Origin: Polynucleobacter sp. TUM22923
GTDB lineage: Bacteria; Pseudomonadota; Gammaproteobacteria; Burkholderiales; Burkholderiaceae
Assembly (NCBI RefSeq): GCF_030295705.1
Contig: NZ_AP027274.1
Span: 1,054,001 to 1,118,000 of the forward strand
DNA length: 64,000 nt
Direction of reading: 5' to 3'
The first letter of the stretch is position 1; each line of letters opens with the position of its first letter. The position numbers and the translations under genes are program-made. Under the pieces are notes generated by a model. It was not told where the DNA came from and searched no databases. It saw nothing but the letters and a program-made list of their open reading frames with translations. Shown one piece after another: positions 17,849 to 26,928 of this stretch.

Positions 17849-17867
17849 TTTGGTCAATAAGACCAAA
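17849..17867. promoter_or_regulatory. palindromic operator candidate 2
   Basis: A perfect inverted repeat TTTGGTC-AATAA-GACCAAA (7-bp arms) lies 16 bases from candidate 1 in the same gap. The 19-base length and short spacer fit a TetR-family dimer site, and the adjacent TetR is the natural candidate protein. Confidence 0.55.
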
Positions 17868-17923
17868 TTCGGATAAACCCTGACAAATATGAATTTGACT
17901 TACCTACCCAGGTCTCTTGGCTT

Positions 17924-18628
17924 ATGAGCTTGAATTTAGATGACGTGCCTCTGAATACAGGAGCTGATGATTCAGCTGCTGTATCAACGCCTGCTCGGCG
18001 CAGGATGAGCACCACCGATCGAAAACGCCAATTGTTAGATGGCGCAATTAAGTACTTCGCACGATACGGAATTGAGGGTCAATTAAGAAATTTAACCAAA
18101 GATCTTGGGGTTACTCATACACTGCTCTACCATTATTTTCCGACCAAAGATGCTTTAATCAAAGCGGTTTACCAGGATGTATTTGAATCACGCTGGAAGC
18201 CCGAGTGGGAAAAACTGCTTGATAATCAGAAACAATCGCCGGAAGAAAAATTCAATGCTTTTTATGTGGATTACTCCAATACAGTTTTAACTTACGAATT
18301 TGTACGGATTTTGATCTTTTCAGGGTTGAGTGACCACTCTATCAGCGACCCGTTCTTTGAGCTCCTACGATCTCGCCTACTACCGCGCCTCATCCGTGAA
18401 ACGCGCAAGTACTACGGATATGAATCTCGAACTAAGCCTACGCAGCGTGAACTAGAGCTTTTGATGGGGCTTCATGGCGGCATTTTTTATATTGGCATGC
18501 GTCGCTGGGTATATGGTCAAACGATTTATGACTCAAGCAATACCGCTACCGATGAGGAAATTATTCAAGATCGCGTGCGCTCTTATCTTATTTCGGCACA
18601 AAATTTATTCTCTACTAAACAAGGTTAA
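17924..18628 (+). CDS. TetR-family transcriptional regulator
   Basis: A 234-residue regulator. An N-terminal extension of about 30 residues precedes the TetR helix-turn-helix (about 34-80), with KYFARYGIEG, LTKDLGVTHTLLYHYF and the KDALIKAVY linker typical of the family. The C-terminal domain, which would bind the inducer, has no clear match. It stands divergent to the molybdenum hydroxylase operon with two palindromes between, and 2 bases ahead of the VOC gene, so it probably controls both arms of the island. Confidence 0.88.
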   Translation: MSLNLDDVPLNTGADDSAAVSTPARRRMSTTDRKRQLLDGAIKYFARYGIEGQLRNLTKDLGVTHTLLYHYFPTKDALIKAVYQDVFESRWKPEWEKLLDNQKQSPEEKFNAFYVDYSNTVLTYEFVRILIFSGLSDHSISDPFFELLRSRLLPRLIRETRKYYGYESRTKPTQRELELLMGLHGGIFYIGMRRWVYGQTIYDSSNTATDEEIIQDRVRSYLISAQNLFSTKQG

Positions 18629-18630
18629 CC

Positions 18631-19080
18631 ATGTCTAACTTAAGCCTAAATCATTTTTCAATACGCAGCCTAGAAATAGAAAAGACAACTGCGTTTTATA
18701 GCGAGCTACTGGGCCTCACTATAGGCCCTCGCCCTGAATTTCCATTTCCTGGAGTTTGGCTATATAACGGAGATGAAAATGATTGGGCTAATGCGGTACT
18801 TCATTTAATTGCTATTGATAAGAATGATCCAAATGGATTAAAGCAGTACTTAGGTGAACGGGACCCCGCCACTCTATTTGGTTCGGGAGCTGTTGACCAT
18901 ATTGCTTTTTTTGCTACTGGCTTGAAAGATAAGCTTACCCTGCTGAAAAAAATGGGGACGCCGTTTAAAGAGCGCTCTGTCCCCGTTTTGAAGTTACACC
19001 AGATTTTTCTAAACGACCCAAATGGCATTGTGATTGAACTCAATTATCCAGCGGAAGAAAAGCTTGCCCTTGATGCCTAA
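18631..19080 (+). CDS. VOC/glyoxalase-fold protein
   Basis: A 149-residue protein with two beta-alpha-beta-beta-beta modules of the vicinal-oxygen-chelate fold. It begins LNHFSIRSLEIEKTTAFYSE, and the second module has VDHIAFF and ends FLNDPNGIVIELNYP; His8, His90 or nearby residues and the final Glu would be metal ligands. Relatives include glyoxalase I, dioxygenases and epimerases, so the reaction is open. Lying between tetR and the monooxygenase, it may act on a pathway intermediate such as a ring-cleavage or isomerisation step. Confidence 0.75.
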   Translation: MSNLSLNHFSIRSLEIEKTTAFYSELLGLTIGPRPEFPFPGVWLYNGDENDWANAVLHLIAIDKNDPNGLKQYLGERDPATLFGSGAVDHIAFFATGLKDKLTLLKKMGTPFKERSVPVLKLHQIFLNDPNGIVIELNYPAEEKLALDA

Positions 19081-19097
19081 GGCGCATAAAAAAGTTC

Positions 19098-20339
19098 ATG
19101 GCTAAAATTCTGATCGTCGGAGGCTCACTGGGTGGCTTGTTCGCAGCAAATATTCTGCTGCGTGCCGGGCATGACGTCACCCTTCTTGAAAAAGCCACTG
19201 GCTCCTTGGACGGTCGTGGCGCCGGAATTGTGACTCATGATGCTTTGGCAGATGCATTACGGGAAGCTGGAATCTCCGTCGATGAAAGTCTGGGTATCGC
19301 TGTAAATAAGCGGGTTACGCTAGGCGCTGATGGGAGTAGTCTCGGGGAAATCCATTTGCCTCAAATTGTGACCTCGTGGAGTAGGCTGTATCACCTACTG
19401 AGGGAAAACTTTCCAAGTGAGCGCTACCTGCAAGGAAAAAATGTCACCTTTATTAGTCAGAATCAACAACAGGTTCAAGTGAAATGTGAGGATGGGTCAA
19501 GATATGAGGCTGAACTTCTAATCGCCTCTGACGGCATTCGATCAGCGACGCGTAATTTTGTGGCTCCTAGTATTCAACCTCAATATGCAGGTTATATTGC
19601 ATGGCGGGGAGTATGTGATGAAAGTCATCTTTCAAATTACACGCTAGACACCCTATTTAATTATTTTGGATTCTGTCTTCCTGATGGCGAGCAAATGCTG
19701 GGTTATCCCGTTGCGGGCCAAGAGAATGACACCAGACCTGGAAAAAGACGCTACAACTTTGTATGGTATCGGCCAGTAGGTGAAAATAAGGAATTAGCAG
19801 ATCTACTGACTGATGCAGATGGTAAATATTTTCCTACCGGCATTCCTCCATTGAAGGTCTCTTGGAAACATATTGCAGCCATGCGCGAGCAGGCTCAAAA
19901 CCTACTGGCACCTCAATATGTCGAGATTATTGAAAAGACGGCCTCCCCTTTTTTGCAGCCTATTTATGACGTGCGTTCCGAACAGATTGTCTTTGGCAGA
20001 ATTGCTCTCATGGGTGATGCTGCTTTTATAGCACGCCCTCATGTTGGTATGGGCGTCACCAAGGCAGGAGATGAGGCAATGTCAATTGCAAAGCACATTG
20101 CTTTATTAGGGGCAACCCCTGCTGCATTAGATGCTTACAGCAATGAGCGGCTATCGATGGGGCAGCAGGTGGTTGCTCGAGCCCAATATCTTGGTCGCTA
20201 TATGCAGGCCCAAAATAGCAAGCTAATGTCAGATGATGGCGGCTTAAAAAGAAATGCATCTACAGTGATGGCGGAGACAGCCATCGATATCAGTGCATTA
20301 CTGGCAGCAGGTAATGCAGTTCCAGAGCCCCAGTATTAA
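19098..20339 (+). CDS. FAD-dependent monooxygenase, 2,6-dihydroxypyridine hydroxylase-like
   Basis: A class A flavoprotein hydroxylase of 413 residues. The FAD-binding motif VGGSLGGLFAA begins at residue 7, IASDGIRSATR is the DG motif, and LMGDAAFIARPHVGMG is the GD motif near 310. The stretches PQYAGYIAWRGV, GYPVAGQEN and YNFVWYRP resemble the 2,6-dihydroxypyridine 3-monooxygenase of nicotine catabolism more than phenol or salicylate hydroxylases. That points to ring hydroxylation of a hydroxylated N-heterocycle, but the resemblance is from memory. It follows the VOC gene by 17 bases. Confidence 0.8.
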   Translation: MAKILIVGGSLGGLFAANILLRAGHDVTLLEKATGSLDGRGAGIVTHDALADALREAGISVDESLGIAVNKRVTLGADGSSLGEIHLPQIVTSWSRLYHLLRENFPSERYLQGKNVTFISQNQQQVQVKCEDGSRYEAELLIASDGIRSATRNFVAPSIQPQYAGYIAWRGVCDESHLSNYTLDTLFNYFGFCLPDGEQMLGYPVAGQENDTRPGKRRYNFVWYRPVGENKELADLLTDADGKYFPTGIPPLKVSWKHIAAMREQAQNLLAPQYVEIIEKTASPFLQPIYDVRSEQIVFGRIALMGDAAFIARPHVGMGVTKAGDEAMSIAKHIALLGATPAALDAYSNERLSMGQQVVARAQYLGRYMQAQNSKLMSDDGGLKRNASTVMAETAIDISALLAAGNAVPEPQY

Positions 20340-20389
20340 ATTCGAAGTAGATTTATTTTATCGAGCAGTCGTTCAGTTAGTATTTATGC

Positions 20390-20408
20390 AATAAAAAGTA
20401 TTTTTATT
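20390..20408. promoter_or_regulatory. AT-rich inverted repeat before the transporter operon
   Basis: AATAAAAA-GTA-TTTTTATT forms a perfect 8-bp stem with a 3-base loop, 31 bases before the ABC binding-protein start and 51 bases after the monooxygenase stop. It could be a weak terminator or a regulator site; the all-AT stem makes a strong terminator unlikely. Confidence 0.35.
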
Positions 20409-20438
20409 AATCAACTGTTTTAAATGGAGGAGACAACC

Positions 20439-21674
20439 ATGAAACAAAAAGTAATGAATCAAACCAGAAGAAAAATGATAATCGGTGGAGCTACTGCAGC
20501 AAGTACTCCGCTTTGGATTAATTTAGCCACTGCACAATCTGACACCATCAAAATTGGATTTCCAACACCTTTGACTGGCCCCTTTTCTGCTGAAGCTCAG
20601 GATCAAGTAAAAGCAGCGGAACTTGCGATCAAAGAATTTAATGACGCCGGTGGTTTTAATGGTCGAAAAGCAGAATTGCTAGTAAGAGATACGAAGCTCA
20701 ATCCAGGCGAAGCTGCCACTAGAACGCTCGAGCTTATTGAAAAAGACAAGGTGAATTTTGTAGTCGGCTCATTATCGGCTGCGACTCAACTTTCAATTAA
20801 TGCCGTCTGCAAGGAACGTAAGGTACTCTTTAATTCTATCAGCCAATCAGACGCTATCAATGAAGCAAAGGATTGGAGTCCTTACACCTTTCATGAGGCA
20901 CTAAATCCAACGATGACAGCCGGGGCAGTTGCGCGCTACTCAATACCGCGTTTTGGTAAAAAAATTGTCTTCCTGACTGCTGACTATGCTTACGGCCATG
21001 AAATGGTGCGCGCGTTTGAGCGGGCAGGCAAAGAGATGGGGGCAACTACATTGGCAGACATTCGTCATCCATTGGGCACCTCTGATTACTCCGCTTTTTT
21101 ACCCCGCATTAAGGCTTTAAATCCTGATATCTTGGTGCTGTGTAATTTCGGACGTGACTTATTAAATGCAGCTAAACAATGTACTGACTTCGGCCTGAAG
21201 TCCAGCATGAAAATTGTCGCTCCAGTATTGCTCTACACATCTCGCCTTGCTGGCGGACCGGAAGCATTTGAAGGCATCATCGGTGGAACTTCTTATTACT
21301 GGGGACTGGAAGATCGCATCCCAACAGCGAAGGCATTTAATGATGCATTCCGTAAGATGTATAACGGGTCTGTGCCATCTGATTACGGCGCACTGGGCTA
21401 TGCTGGGGTCAAGAGTGTTTTGGCATCCGTCAAGATCGCCAAATCCACTGAGGCATTAAAAGTAGTCAGTGCGATGGAAAATCTAAAATACGATTGGTAC
21501 AAGGGTCCCGAGTACTACCGTAAATGCGATCATCAAGCGGTTCAAACAGTGATCATCGTGGAATCAAAGTCTAAGAATATGAAAGACAAATATGACGTCT
21601 TCAATATCCTAACTATTGAGCCCACAACAGAGAAAAATATGCGTAGTTGTGCAGAATTGGGCCATAAGGCTTAA
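20439..21674 (+). CDS. ABC transporter substrate-binding protein (branched-chain amino acid type)
   Basis: The periplasmic binding protein of a HAAT-family importer (411 residues). The N-terminus has NQTRRKMIIGG, a twin-arginine-like motif, then a hydrophobic segment and cleavage near ATAQS, so Tat export is possible. The mature part shows IKIGFPTPLTGPFSAEAQD and other type I periplasmic fold marks. An ATG five codons upstream is in frame, but GGAGGAG sits in the right place for the ATG at 20439. HAAT proteins bind amino acids, amides, urea or aromatic acids; here the context suggests an aromatic or heterocyclic substrate. Confidence 0.88.
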   Translation: MKQKVMNQTRRKMIIGGATAASTPLWINLATAQSDTIKIGFPTPLTGPFSAEAQDQVKAAELAIKEFNDAGGFNGRKAELLVRDTKLNPGEAATRTLELIEKDKVNFVVGSLSAATQLSINAVCKERKVLFNSISQSDAINEAKDWSPYTFHEALNPTMTAGAVARYSIPRFGKKIVFLTADYAYGHEMVRAFERAGKEMGATTLADIRHPLGTSDYSAFLPRIKALNPDILVLCNFGRDLLNAAKQCTDFGLKSSMKIVAPVLLYTSRLAGGPEAFEGIIGGTSYYWGLEDRIPTAKAFNDAFRKMYNGSVPSDYGALGYAGVKSVLASVKIAKSTEALKVVSAMENLKYDWYKGPEYYRKCDHQAVQTVIIVESKSKNMKDKYDVFNILTIEPTTEKNMRSCAELGHKA

Positions 21675-21685
21675 AGCAGAAATCT

Positions 21686-21711
21686 CAGGGTAGATCATTT
21701 GATCTACCCTG
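21686..21711. promoter_or_regulatory. 12-bp perfect stem-loop between binding protein and permease
   Basis: CAGGGTAGATCA and TGATCTACCCTG (21686-21697 and 21700-21711) pair perfectly around two T bases, 11 bases after the binding-protein stop. No T run follows on the plus strand, so full termination is unlikely. Such stem-loops often stabilise the 3' end of a binding-protein mRNA so that it is made in excess over the permeases. Confidence 0.75.
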
Positions 21712-21738
21712 AACCCTCCCCTGCAGCCTCATAGGCCA

Positions 21739-22647
21739 ATGGGAGTCTTTTTGAGTACATATATGACTGGTCTTACATTTGAACTTCTTTGCATGCAATT
21801 GCTTACCGGAATCGCTCTGGGTAGTATTTATGCGCTACTAGCTCTTGGCTTATGCCTTATTTTCGGCATGCTTAATGTAGTTAACTTTGCCCATGGGGCC
21901 TTTTTCATGGTCGGCGCATTTATGGGCGTCTATTTTTTAGGCGTTACTGGTAATTTTTGGTTTAGCTTGGTTCTCACGCCCCTAGTAACCGGTGGGCTTG
22001 GATTGCTTACTGAGCGATTTTTAGTGCGGCCACTATATGGACGCGGTTTGGACTACCCTCTATTGCTCACCTTTGGCCTCTCTTACGTGCTCATTGAAGC
22101 CATGCGCGTCATATTTGGTATTGAAGGCTTACCTTCAGTAACTCCAGATGGATTAAAAGGTACCGTAGATGTAGGTTTTGGGTTCTTTCCTAAATACCGT
22201 CTCTTCTTAATTGCTGCAACCGCTCTAATTATTTTTGGCGTTTGGTTTTTAATACAAAAAACTCGCTACGGCTTGATCATCAAGGCGGGTGCCGCTGATC
22301 AGGAAATTGTGAAGGTGCTTGGCGTTGATATTGCTAAAGTGTGGCTTTTAGTTTTTGGTCTAGGCTGTGCGATTGCTGGTCTCTCTGGAATATTAGCCTC
22401 ACCTACTCGCTCTGTAAATCCTGAAATGGGCATCCCTATTCTTGCAGAATCCTTTGTTGTCACTGTGGTGGGTGGTTTAGGCTCCCCCCTAGGTGCAGTG
22501 GTTGCTGGACTACTCGTTGGTGTTGTTTACAGCATGACCTCACTATTTTTTCCCGACCTCTCTGAGCTGTCCATTTTTGTATTAATGGCAGTAGTGCTTC
22601 TAATCAGACCGCAGGGCTTATTTGGCAAAGCAGGGGCAATGGGTTAA
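21739..22647 (+). CDS. ABC importer permease (LivH-type)
   Basis: An inner membrane permease of 302 residues with about eight helices. GIALGSIYALLALGLCLIFG and VVNFAHGAFFMVGAF near the N-terminus and VTVVGGLGSPLGAVVAG near the C-terminus are LivH marks; the last is the coupling region to the ATPase. The start is uncertain: ATG 21739, an in-frame TTG at 21751 with GGGAG upstream, and a later ATG are all possible. It is the second gene of the importer operon. Confidence 0.9.
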   Translation: MGVFLSTYMTGLTFELLCMQLLTGIALGSIYALLALGLCLIFGMLNVVNFAHGAFFMVGAFMGVYFLGVTGNFWFSLVLTPLVTGGLGLLTERFLVRPLYGRGLDYPLLLTFGLSYVLIEAMRVIFGIEGLPSVTPDGLKGTVDVGFGFFPKYRLFLIAATALIIFGVWFLIQKTRYGLIIKAGAADQEIVKVLGVDIAKVWLLVFGLGCAIAGLSGILASPTRSVNPEMGIPILAESFVVTVVGGLGSPLGAVVAGLLVGVVYSMTSLFFPDLSELSIFVLMAVVLLIRPQGLFGKAGAMG

Positions 22648-22660
22648 ACCCCGAGAACAT

Positions 22661-23620
22661 ATGAATCCACTATTTCAATTGATTGCACGTCACCGCGTAC
22701 TAGCAAGCAGCCTTTTCTTGATGGTCTTTCCTTTCATCATGCCGTACGAGGCACTCGCTATTAATATTTTGATCTTTGGTCTATTTGCCATGGGATTCAA
22801 TCTACTTTTTGGCTATATGGGCATGCTCTCGTTTGGGCATGCGGCGTTCCTTGGAATTGGCAGCTACCTTACGGGTATTGCAATCGTGCACTACTCCATG
22901 CCATGGGGGGCGGCTATTTTGATTGGCGTTATTGGCGCAGCAATAGGCGGTCTAATGATGGGCTTTCTAGCTATTCGCACTCGAGGAATTTATTTTTCGA
23001 TGGTTACGCTTGCTTTAGGCCAGATTGTTTTTTATATTTTTTATAAAGCAGAAAGCTTAACTGGGGGAGAAAATGGATTAAGAGGTGTTCGCGTAGATAC
23101 TTTCAATATCCTGGGCTTTCCAGTAGATTTTTTAAATCCTTTAATTAAGTACTACATCATTCTCTTCTTTGTCATTCTGGCAATTTGGTTAATTTCTCGT
23201 ATCTTAAATTCACCTCTTGGCGCAGTGATGGAGGCGATTCGAGAAAATGAAAAGCGGGCTGCTGCCTGTGGATTTGATATCACCCGGACAAAACTTTTAG
23301 TATTCATCCTATCAGCCGCCATTTGCGGCCTAGCCGGCTCCTTAAGGGCTCTGCATCTCTCAATTGTGCCTATCGACTCACTGAATTATCTTCAATCAGG
23401 TCAAGCCGTGATGATGAGTATCTTGGGTGGAATGGGCACCTTCTTCGGACCATTTGTTGGTGCTGCAGTGATGCTTTACCTTGAGGATGTGGTAACCACT
23501 TTTACTAGGCATTGGATGGCAGTGATTGGATTAGTCTTTATGTTCTTTGTTTTATTCTTTCCAAAAGGTATCTGGGGAACAATACTGAATAAGTTTAATC
23601 AAAATCAGGGTTCCAAATAA
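22661..23620 (+). CDS. ABC importer permease (LivM-type)
   Basis: The second permease (319 residues). FGLFAMGFNLLFGYMGMLSFGHAAFLGIG in two parts (near 33-60) and MMSILGGMGTFFGPFVGAA near 255 are LivM marks. The frame is open upstream from a TTG at 22622 inside the first permease gene, but the ATG at 22661 gives the usual N-terminus and lies 13 bases after that stop. Its stop overlaps the next ATG by one base (TAATG). Confidence 0.92.
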   Translation: MNPLFQLIARHRVLASSLFLMVFPFIMPYEALAINILIFGLFAMGFNLLFGYMGMLSFGHAAFLGIGSYLTGIAIVHYSMPWGAAILIGVIGAAIGGLMMGFLAIRTRGIYFSMVTLALGQIVFYIFYKAESLTGGENGLRGVRVDTFNILGFPVDFLNPLIKYYIILFFVILAIWLISRILNSPLGAVMEAIRENEKRAAACGFDITRTKLLVFILSAAICGLAGSLRALHLSIVPIDSLNYLQSGQAVMMSILGGMGTFFGPFVGAAVMLYLEDVVTTFTRHWMAVIGLVFMFFVLFFPKGIWGTILNKFNQNQGSK

Positions 23621-24375
23621 TGGATAAATTGAATCAGACCCCTATTCTAGAAGCACGGAACATTGGCAAGGACTTTGGGAAATTCAAGGCCCTGCAGCAT
23701 GTTTCGACCAGCTTTATGCCCGGAACCCTAACCGCCATCATTGGTCCCAATGGTGCGGGTAAAAGTACTTTTTTTAATGTATTAAGCGGAGCGTTTCCAC
23801 CATCAAGCGGCGCAATATTATTCAACGGTAAAGATATAACGGGCCTACAGCAGCATGAATTTGCTCGTATCGGTATTTCTAAAAGTTTTCAGATTACTAA
23901 TGTATTCAAGCAGCTGACGGTTCATGAGAATGTTAGGGTTGCAGCTCAAATGGAGACTTCGCGCTATAACTTTTTGCGTAATGCGCAAAGCTATCCCAAG
24001 CCTATTGAACTAGCTGACCAATTACTACGCCGAGTCAATCTGGAACACTTAAGCAATAAAAAGACGGGCGACCTTGCTCATGGACAACAACGCGCACTTG
24101 AAATTGCCATGGCGCTGGCCTGTGACCCTAGTCTTTTACTTTTAGACGAGCCAACTGCTGGCATGTCACCAGAAGAGACGCTGGTTATGATGGATTTAAT
24201 TCGCACCCTTTCTAACGAAAGAACCGTCATTTTAGTAGAGCACAAAATGAAGCTCATCATGGGGTTATGTAAGCGCATCATCGTCTTGCATCATGGTGAA
24301 TTTTTAGCGGAGGGCTCTCCAGAAGAAATTCAAAATAATGCTAAGGTACGTCGCGTGTACCTAGGCCAAGGTTAA
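23620..24375 (+). CDS. ABC importer ATPase (LivG-type)
   Basis: A cytoplasmic ATPase of 251 residues. Walker A is GPNGAGKST (near 42-50), the signature is LAHGQQRALEIAMAL, Walker B is LLLLDEPTAGMSPEE, and the switch His is in LVEHKM. The FQITNVFKQLTVHENV Q-loop region is typical of LivG. Its start is translationally coupled to the permease stop. It would form a heterodimer with the following LivF-type ATPase. Confidence 0.93.
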   Translation: MDKLNQTPILEARNIGKDFGKFKALQHVSTSFMPGTLTAIIGPNGAGKSTFFNVLSGAFPPSSGAILFNGKDITGLQQHEFARIGISKSFQITNVFKQLTVHENVRVAAQMETSRYNFLRNAQSYPKPIELADQLLRRVNLEHLSNKKTGDLAHGQQRALEIAMALACDPSLLLLDEPTAGMSPEETLVMMDLIRTLSNERTVILVEHKMKLIMGLCKRIIVLHHGEFLAEGSPEEIQNNAKVRRVYLGQG

Positions 24376-24386
24376 GAGGCTTACTT

Positions 24387-25091
24387 ATGTTGCGTGTTGA
24401 AAATTTAAATGCCTGGTACGACCGCAGTCATATTCTTCAGGGCATCTCCTTAGAGGTGAATAAAGGAGAAATTGTTACCTTAATGGGTAGAAATGGCGCT
24501 GGTAAAACTACTACCCTGCGCTCCCTGATGGGCCTTCTTTCAAAAAGGGAAGGTAAGGCCTCTATTGATGGAATATCCTTCTTGGATCTACCCGCACATG
24601 ATCGCTATCATCTAGGTTTAGCGTACGTACCAGAGGATCGCCGCATTGTTCCTGGGCTTACTGTTAAAGAGAATCTTGAGCTTGGCGTCATTGCTAAAAA
24701 AAATCATGGTGATATGAGCGCTTTAGTAGATGAAATCGCAGAGACTTTCCCGCGCCTTAAAGAGCGATTGGGTCAAGACGGCACTTCTATGTCTGGTGGA
24801 GAGCAGCAAATGTTGGCCATTGCAAGAGCCATGATAGGCAAGCCCAAGGTCATCCTTCTGGATGAGCCATCCGAAGGGATCATGCCAGTATTGGTTGATG
24901 AAATGTTCGAATTATTCGCCAAACTAAAGCAACAAGGTCTGACTATTCTATTAGTGGAACAGAATGTGCAGCAGGCACTAAAAATATCTGACCGTGCTTA
25001 TATTTTGGATCAAGGCGAAATTGTTTTTCATGACACTGCCCAGAATTTACTCAACAATGACGAAATTCAGCAAAAATATTGCGCCGTCTAA
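24387..25091 (+). CDS. ABC importer ATPase (LivF-type)
   Basis: The second ATPase (234 residues). Walker A is GRNGAGKTT (near 34-42), the signature is MSGGEQQMLAIARAM, Walker B is VILLDEPSEGIMP, and LVEQNVQQAL is the LivF switch region. It lies 11 bases after livG. With the binding protein and two permeases the importer is complete. It is convergent with the YqaA-like gene. Confidence 0.93.
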   Translation: MLRVENLNAWYDRSHILQGISLEVNKGEIVTLMGRNGAGKTTTLRSLMGLLSKREGKASIDGISFLDLPAHDRYHLGLAYVPEDRRIVPGLTVKENLELGVIAKKNHGDMSALVDEIAETFPRLKERLGQDGTSMSGGEQQMLAIARAMIGKPKVILLDEPSEGIMPVLVDEMFELFAKLKQQGLTILLVEQNVQQALKISDRAYILDQGEIVFHDTAQNLLNNDEIQQKYCAV

Positions 25092-25101
25092 GTCCCCCGC
25101 T

Positions 25102-25605
25102 TTAGTTAATCCCAACCCAGCGCCCAAGCTCATGCCAAAAACTCATCGGCAGGAGCGTTAAAAGCCAGGTAATGGTCACGTATCGAAGAAATTTCCCGAT
25201 AGTCATATAAATCAAGCAAGGCATCCAAGCCAATCGCAGCCAACCGGCCGCCAAGCAAAGTGGGTCACCCAATCCAGGCAGCCAAGAGAGTAAGAGCATT
25301 TTCGGCCCCCTAGCCTCTAACCAACGCTGCACACGCCCATTTGTAGGCCCCTTCAGCGATTCAAAACTATTTCGACTAAGAAGCCCCAGCCACCAATCAA
25401 ACATGCCTCCTAGCGTGTTGCCGGCCGTTGCCACGAAAATAGCAATCCAATAAAAATGAGGATTGATGGTGATGTAGGTAAACAGGAGAGGCTCAGACCC
25501 AATTGGTATTAGGGTAGCTGAAATAAAGGCACTAATAAATACCGCCGGCATGCCAATCGAGGGCATGCCAAAGAAATCAAAAAAATGAGCAAGTATTTGG
25601 TCCAT
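25102..25605 (-). CDS. YqaA/DedA-like membrane protein
   Basis: A 167-residue inner membrane protein with four or five helices. FISATLIPIGSEPLLF near 29-44, GNTLGGMFDWWLG and WLPGLGDPLCLAAG fit the YqaA branch of the SNARE-associated/DedA family. DedA relatives move lipid carriers or phospholipids across the membrane, but YqaA itself is not assigned. It splits the catabolic island, pointing against both arms, and is probably not part of the pathway. Confidence 0.82.
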   Translation of the reverse strand: MDQILAHFFDFFGMPSIGMPAVFISAFISATLIPIGSEPLLFTYITINPHFYWIAIFVATAGNTLGGMFDWWLGLLSRNSFESLKGPTNGRVQRWLEARGPKMLLLSWLPGLGDPLCLAAGWLRLAWMPCLIYMTIGKFLRYVTITWLLTLLPMSFWHELGRWVGIN

Positions 25606-25709
25606 GGGGGTCCATTTTGACCTAGTTTAGGTATTTCACTTTATTTTTAATTCTTGCTTAAACTAGACAGTCTGATTAAACATTATTCCCTTACAGCCCC
25701 GAAAATCTG

Positions 25710-26879
25710 ATGACTCATCCCATTCCTAAGCCAGACCAATACCAAGATATGCGAGAAGCATTGCGCGACCAATGCGGCAGTTTTGATTCAGCCTATTGGC
25801 AAAAAGTCGACCATGAACGCGCTTACCCAGAAGCATTCGTGGATGCAATGACGACTGCCGGTTGGTTGGCCGCCCTCATCCCTGAGGAATATGGGGGATC
25901 AGGCCTAGGACTTGCTGAGGCCTCCGTCATCATGGAAGAGATCAATTTTTCCGGAGGGAACGCAGGTTCCTGCCATGGTCAGATGTACAACATGGGCACT
26001 CTCCTGCGCCATGGCTCAGACTTACAAAAGCAACTCTACCTTCCACAAATTGCTAGTGGCAAATTACGTCTTCAGTCAATGGCGGTAACCGAGCCCAGTA
26101 CGGGTACGGATACCACCAAGCTGAAAACTACGGCTGTAAAAAAGGGTGATAAGTACATTGTTAATGGTCAGAAAGTTTGGATCTCTCGTATCCAGCATTC
26201 TGACTTGATGATTCTTTTGGCGCGTACTACCCCCCTTGCTGAAGTAAAGAAAAAGTCTGAGGGAATGTCGATTTTTATCGTCAACCTTAAAGAGGCTATT
26301 GGCAACGGAATGGCAATCCAACCTATCGCTAATATGGTTAATCACGAGACGAATGAGGTCTTCTTTGATAACTTAGAAATCCCTGCCGAAAACTTAATCG
26401 GCGTAGAGGGGCAAGGATTTAAATACATACTGGACGGCTTAAACGCCGAGCGTGTGCTGATTGCTGCAGAGTGTATTGGTGATGCTTATTGGTTTGTGGA
26501 TAAGGCACGGCGCTATGCAAACGAACGTGTTGTCTTTGATCGTCCGATTGGTAAAAATCAGGGTATTCAGTTTCCTATTGCCGATAGCTTTATCGAAACC
26601 GAAGCAGCCAACCTAATGCGCTTTAAAGCTTGCGAACTATTTGACAACAATCAGCCTTGCGGGGCTGAGTCGAACATGGCGAAATATCTTGCAGCGAAAG
26701 CCTCTTGGGAAGCGGCAAATGTTTGCCTGCAAACCCATGGTGGCTTTGGTTTTGCGAATGAATATGACGTTGAACGCAAATTCCGAGAAACGCGTCTTTA
26801 TCAAGTGGCGCCCATTTCCACCAACTTGATTTACTCCTATGTTGCAGAGCACATCCTTGGTCTACCCCGCTCTTTTTAA
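25710..26879 (+). CDS. acyl-CoA dehydrogenase
   Basis: An FAD enzyme of 389 residues that makes the alpha-beta double bond in an acyl-CoA. The family signatures are MAVTEPSTGTDTTKL (near 125), the FAD-binding VNGQKVWIS, and the C-terminal QTHGGFGFANEYDVERKFR. The expected catalytic Glu is not certain from the sequence: ECIGDAYWF near 250 is one place it occurs in some subfamilies. It precedes the CoA-transferase by 49 bases, so the pair probably activates and oxidises one acid. Confidence 0.88.
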   Translation: MTHPIPKPDQYQDMREALRDQCGSFDSAYWQKVDHERAYPEAFVDAMTTAGWLAALIPEEYGGSGLGLAEASVIMEEINFSGGNAGSCHGQMYNMGTLLRHGSDLQKQLYLPQIASGKLRLQSMAVTEPSTGTDTTKLKTTAVKKGDKYIVNGQKVWISRIQHSDLMILLARTTPLAEVKKKSEGMSIFIVNLKEAIGNGMAIQPIANMVNHETNEVFFDNLEIPAENLIGVEGQGFKYILDGLNAERVLIAAECIGDAYWFVDKARRYANERVVFDRPIGKNQGIQFPIADSFIETEAANLMRFKACELFDNNQPCGAESNMAKYLAAKASWEAANVCLQTHGGFGFANEYDVERKFRETRLYQVAPISTNLIYSYVAEHILGLPRSF

Positions 26880-26928
26880 GCGGTCTATATTTTTTTAACT
26901 AGGCACACCAGCGTATGAGCACCAGCAT

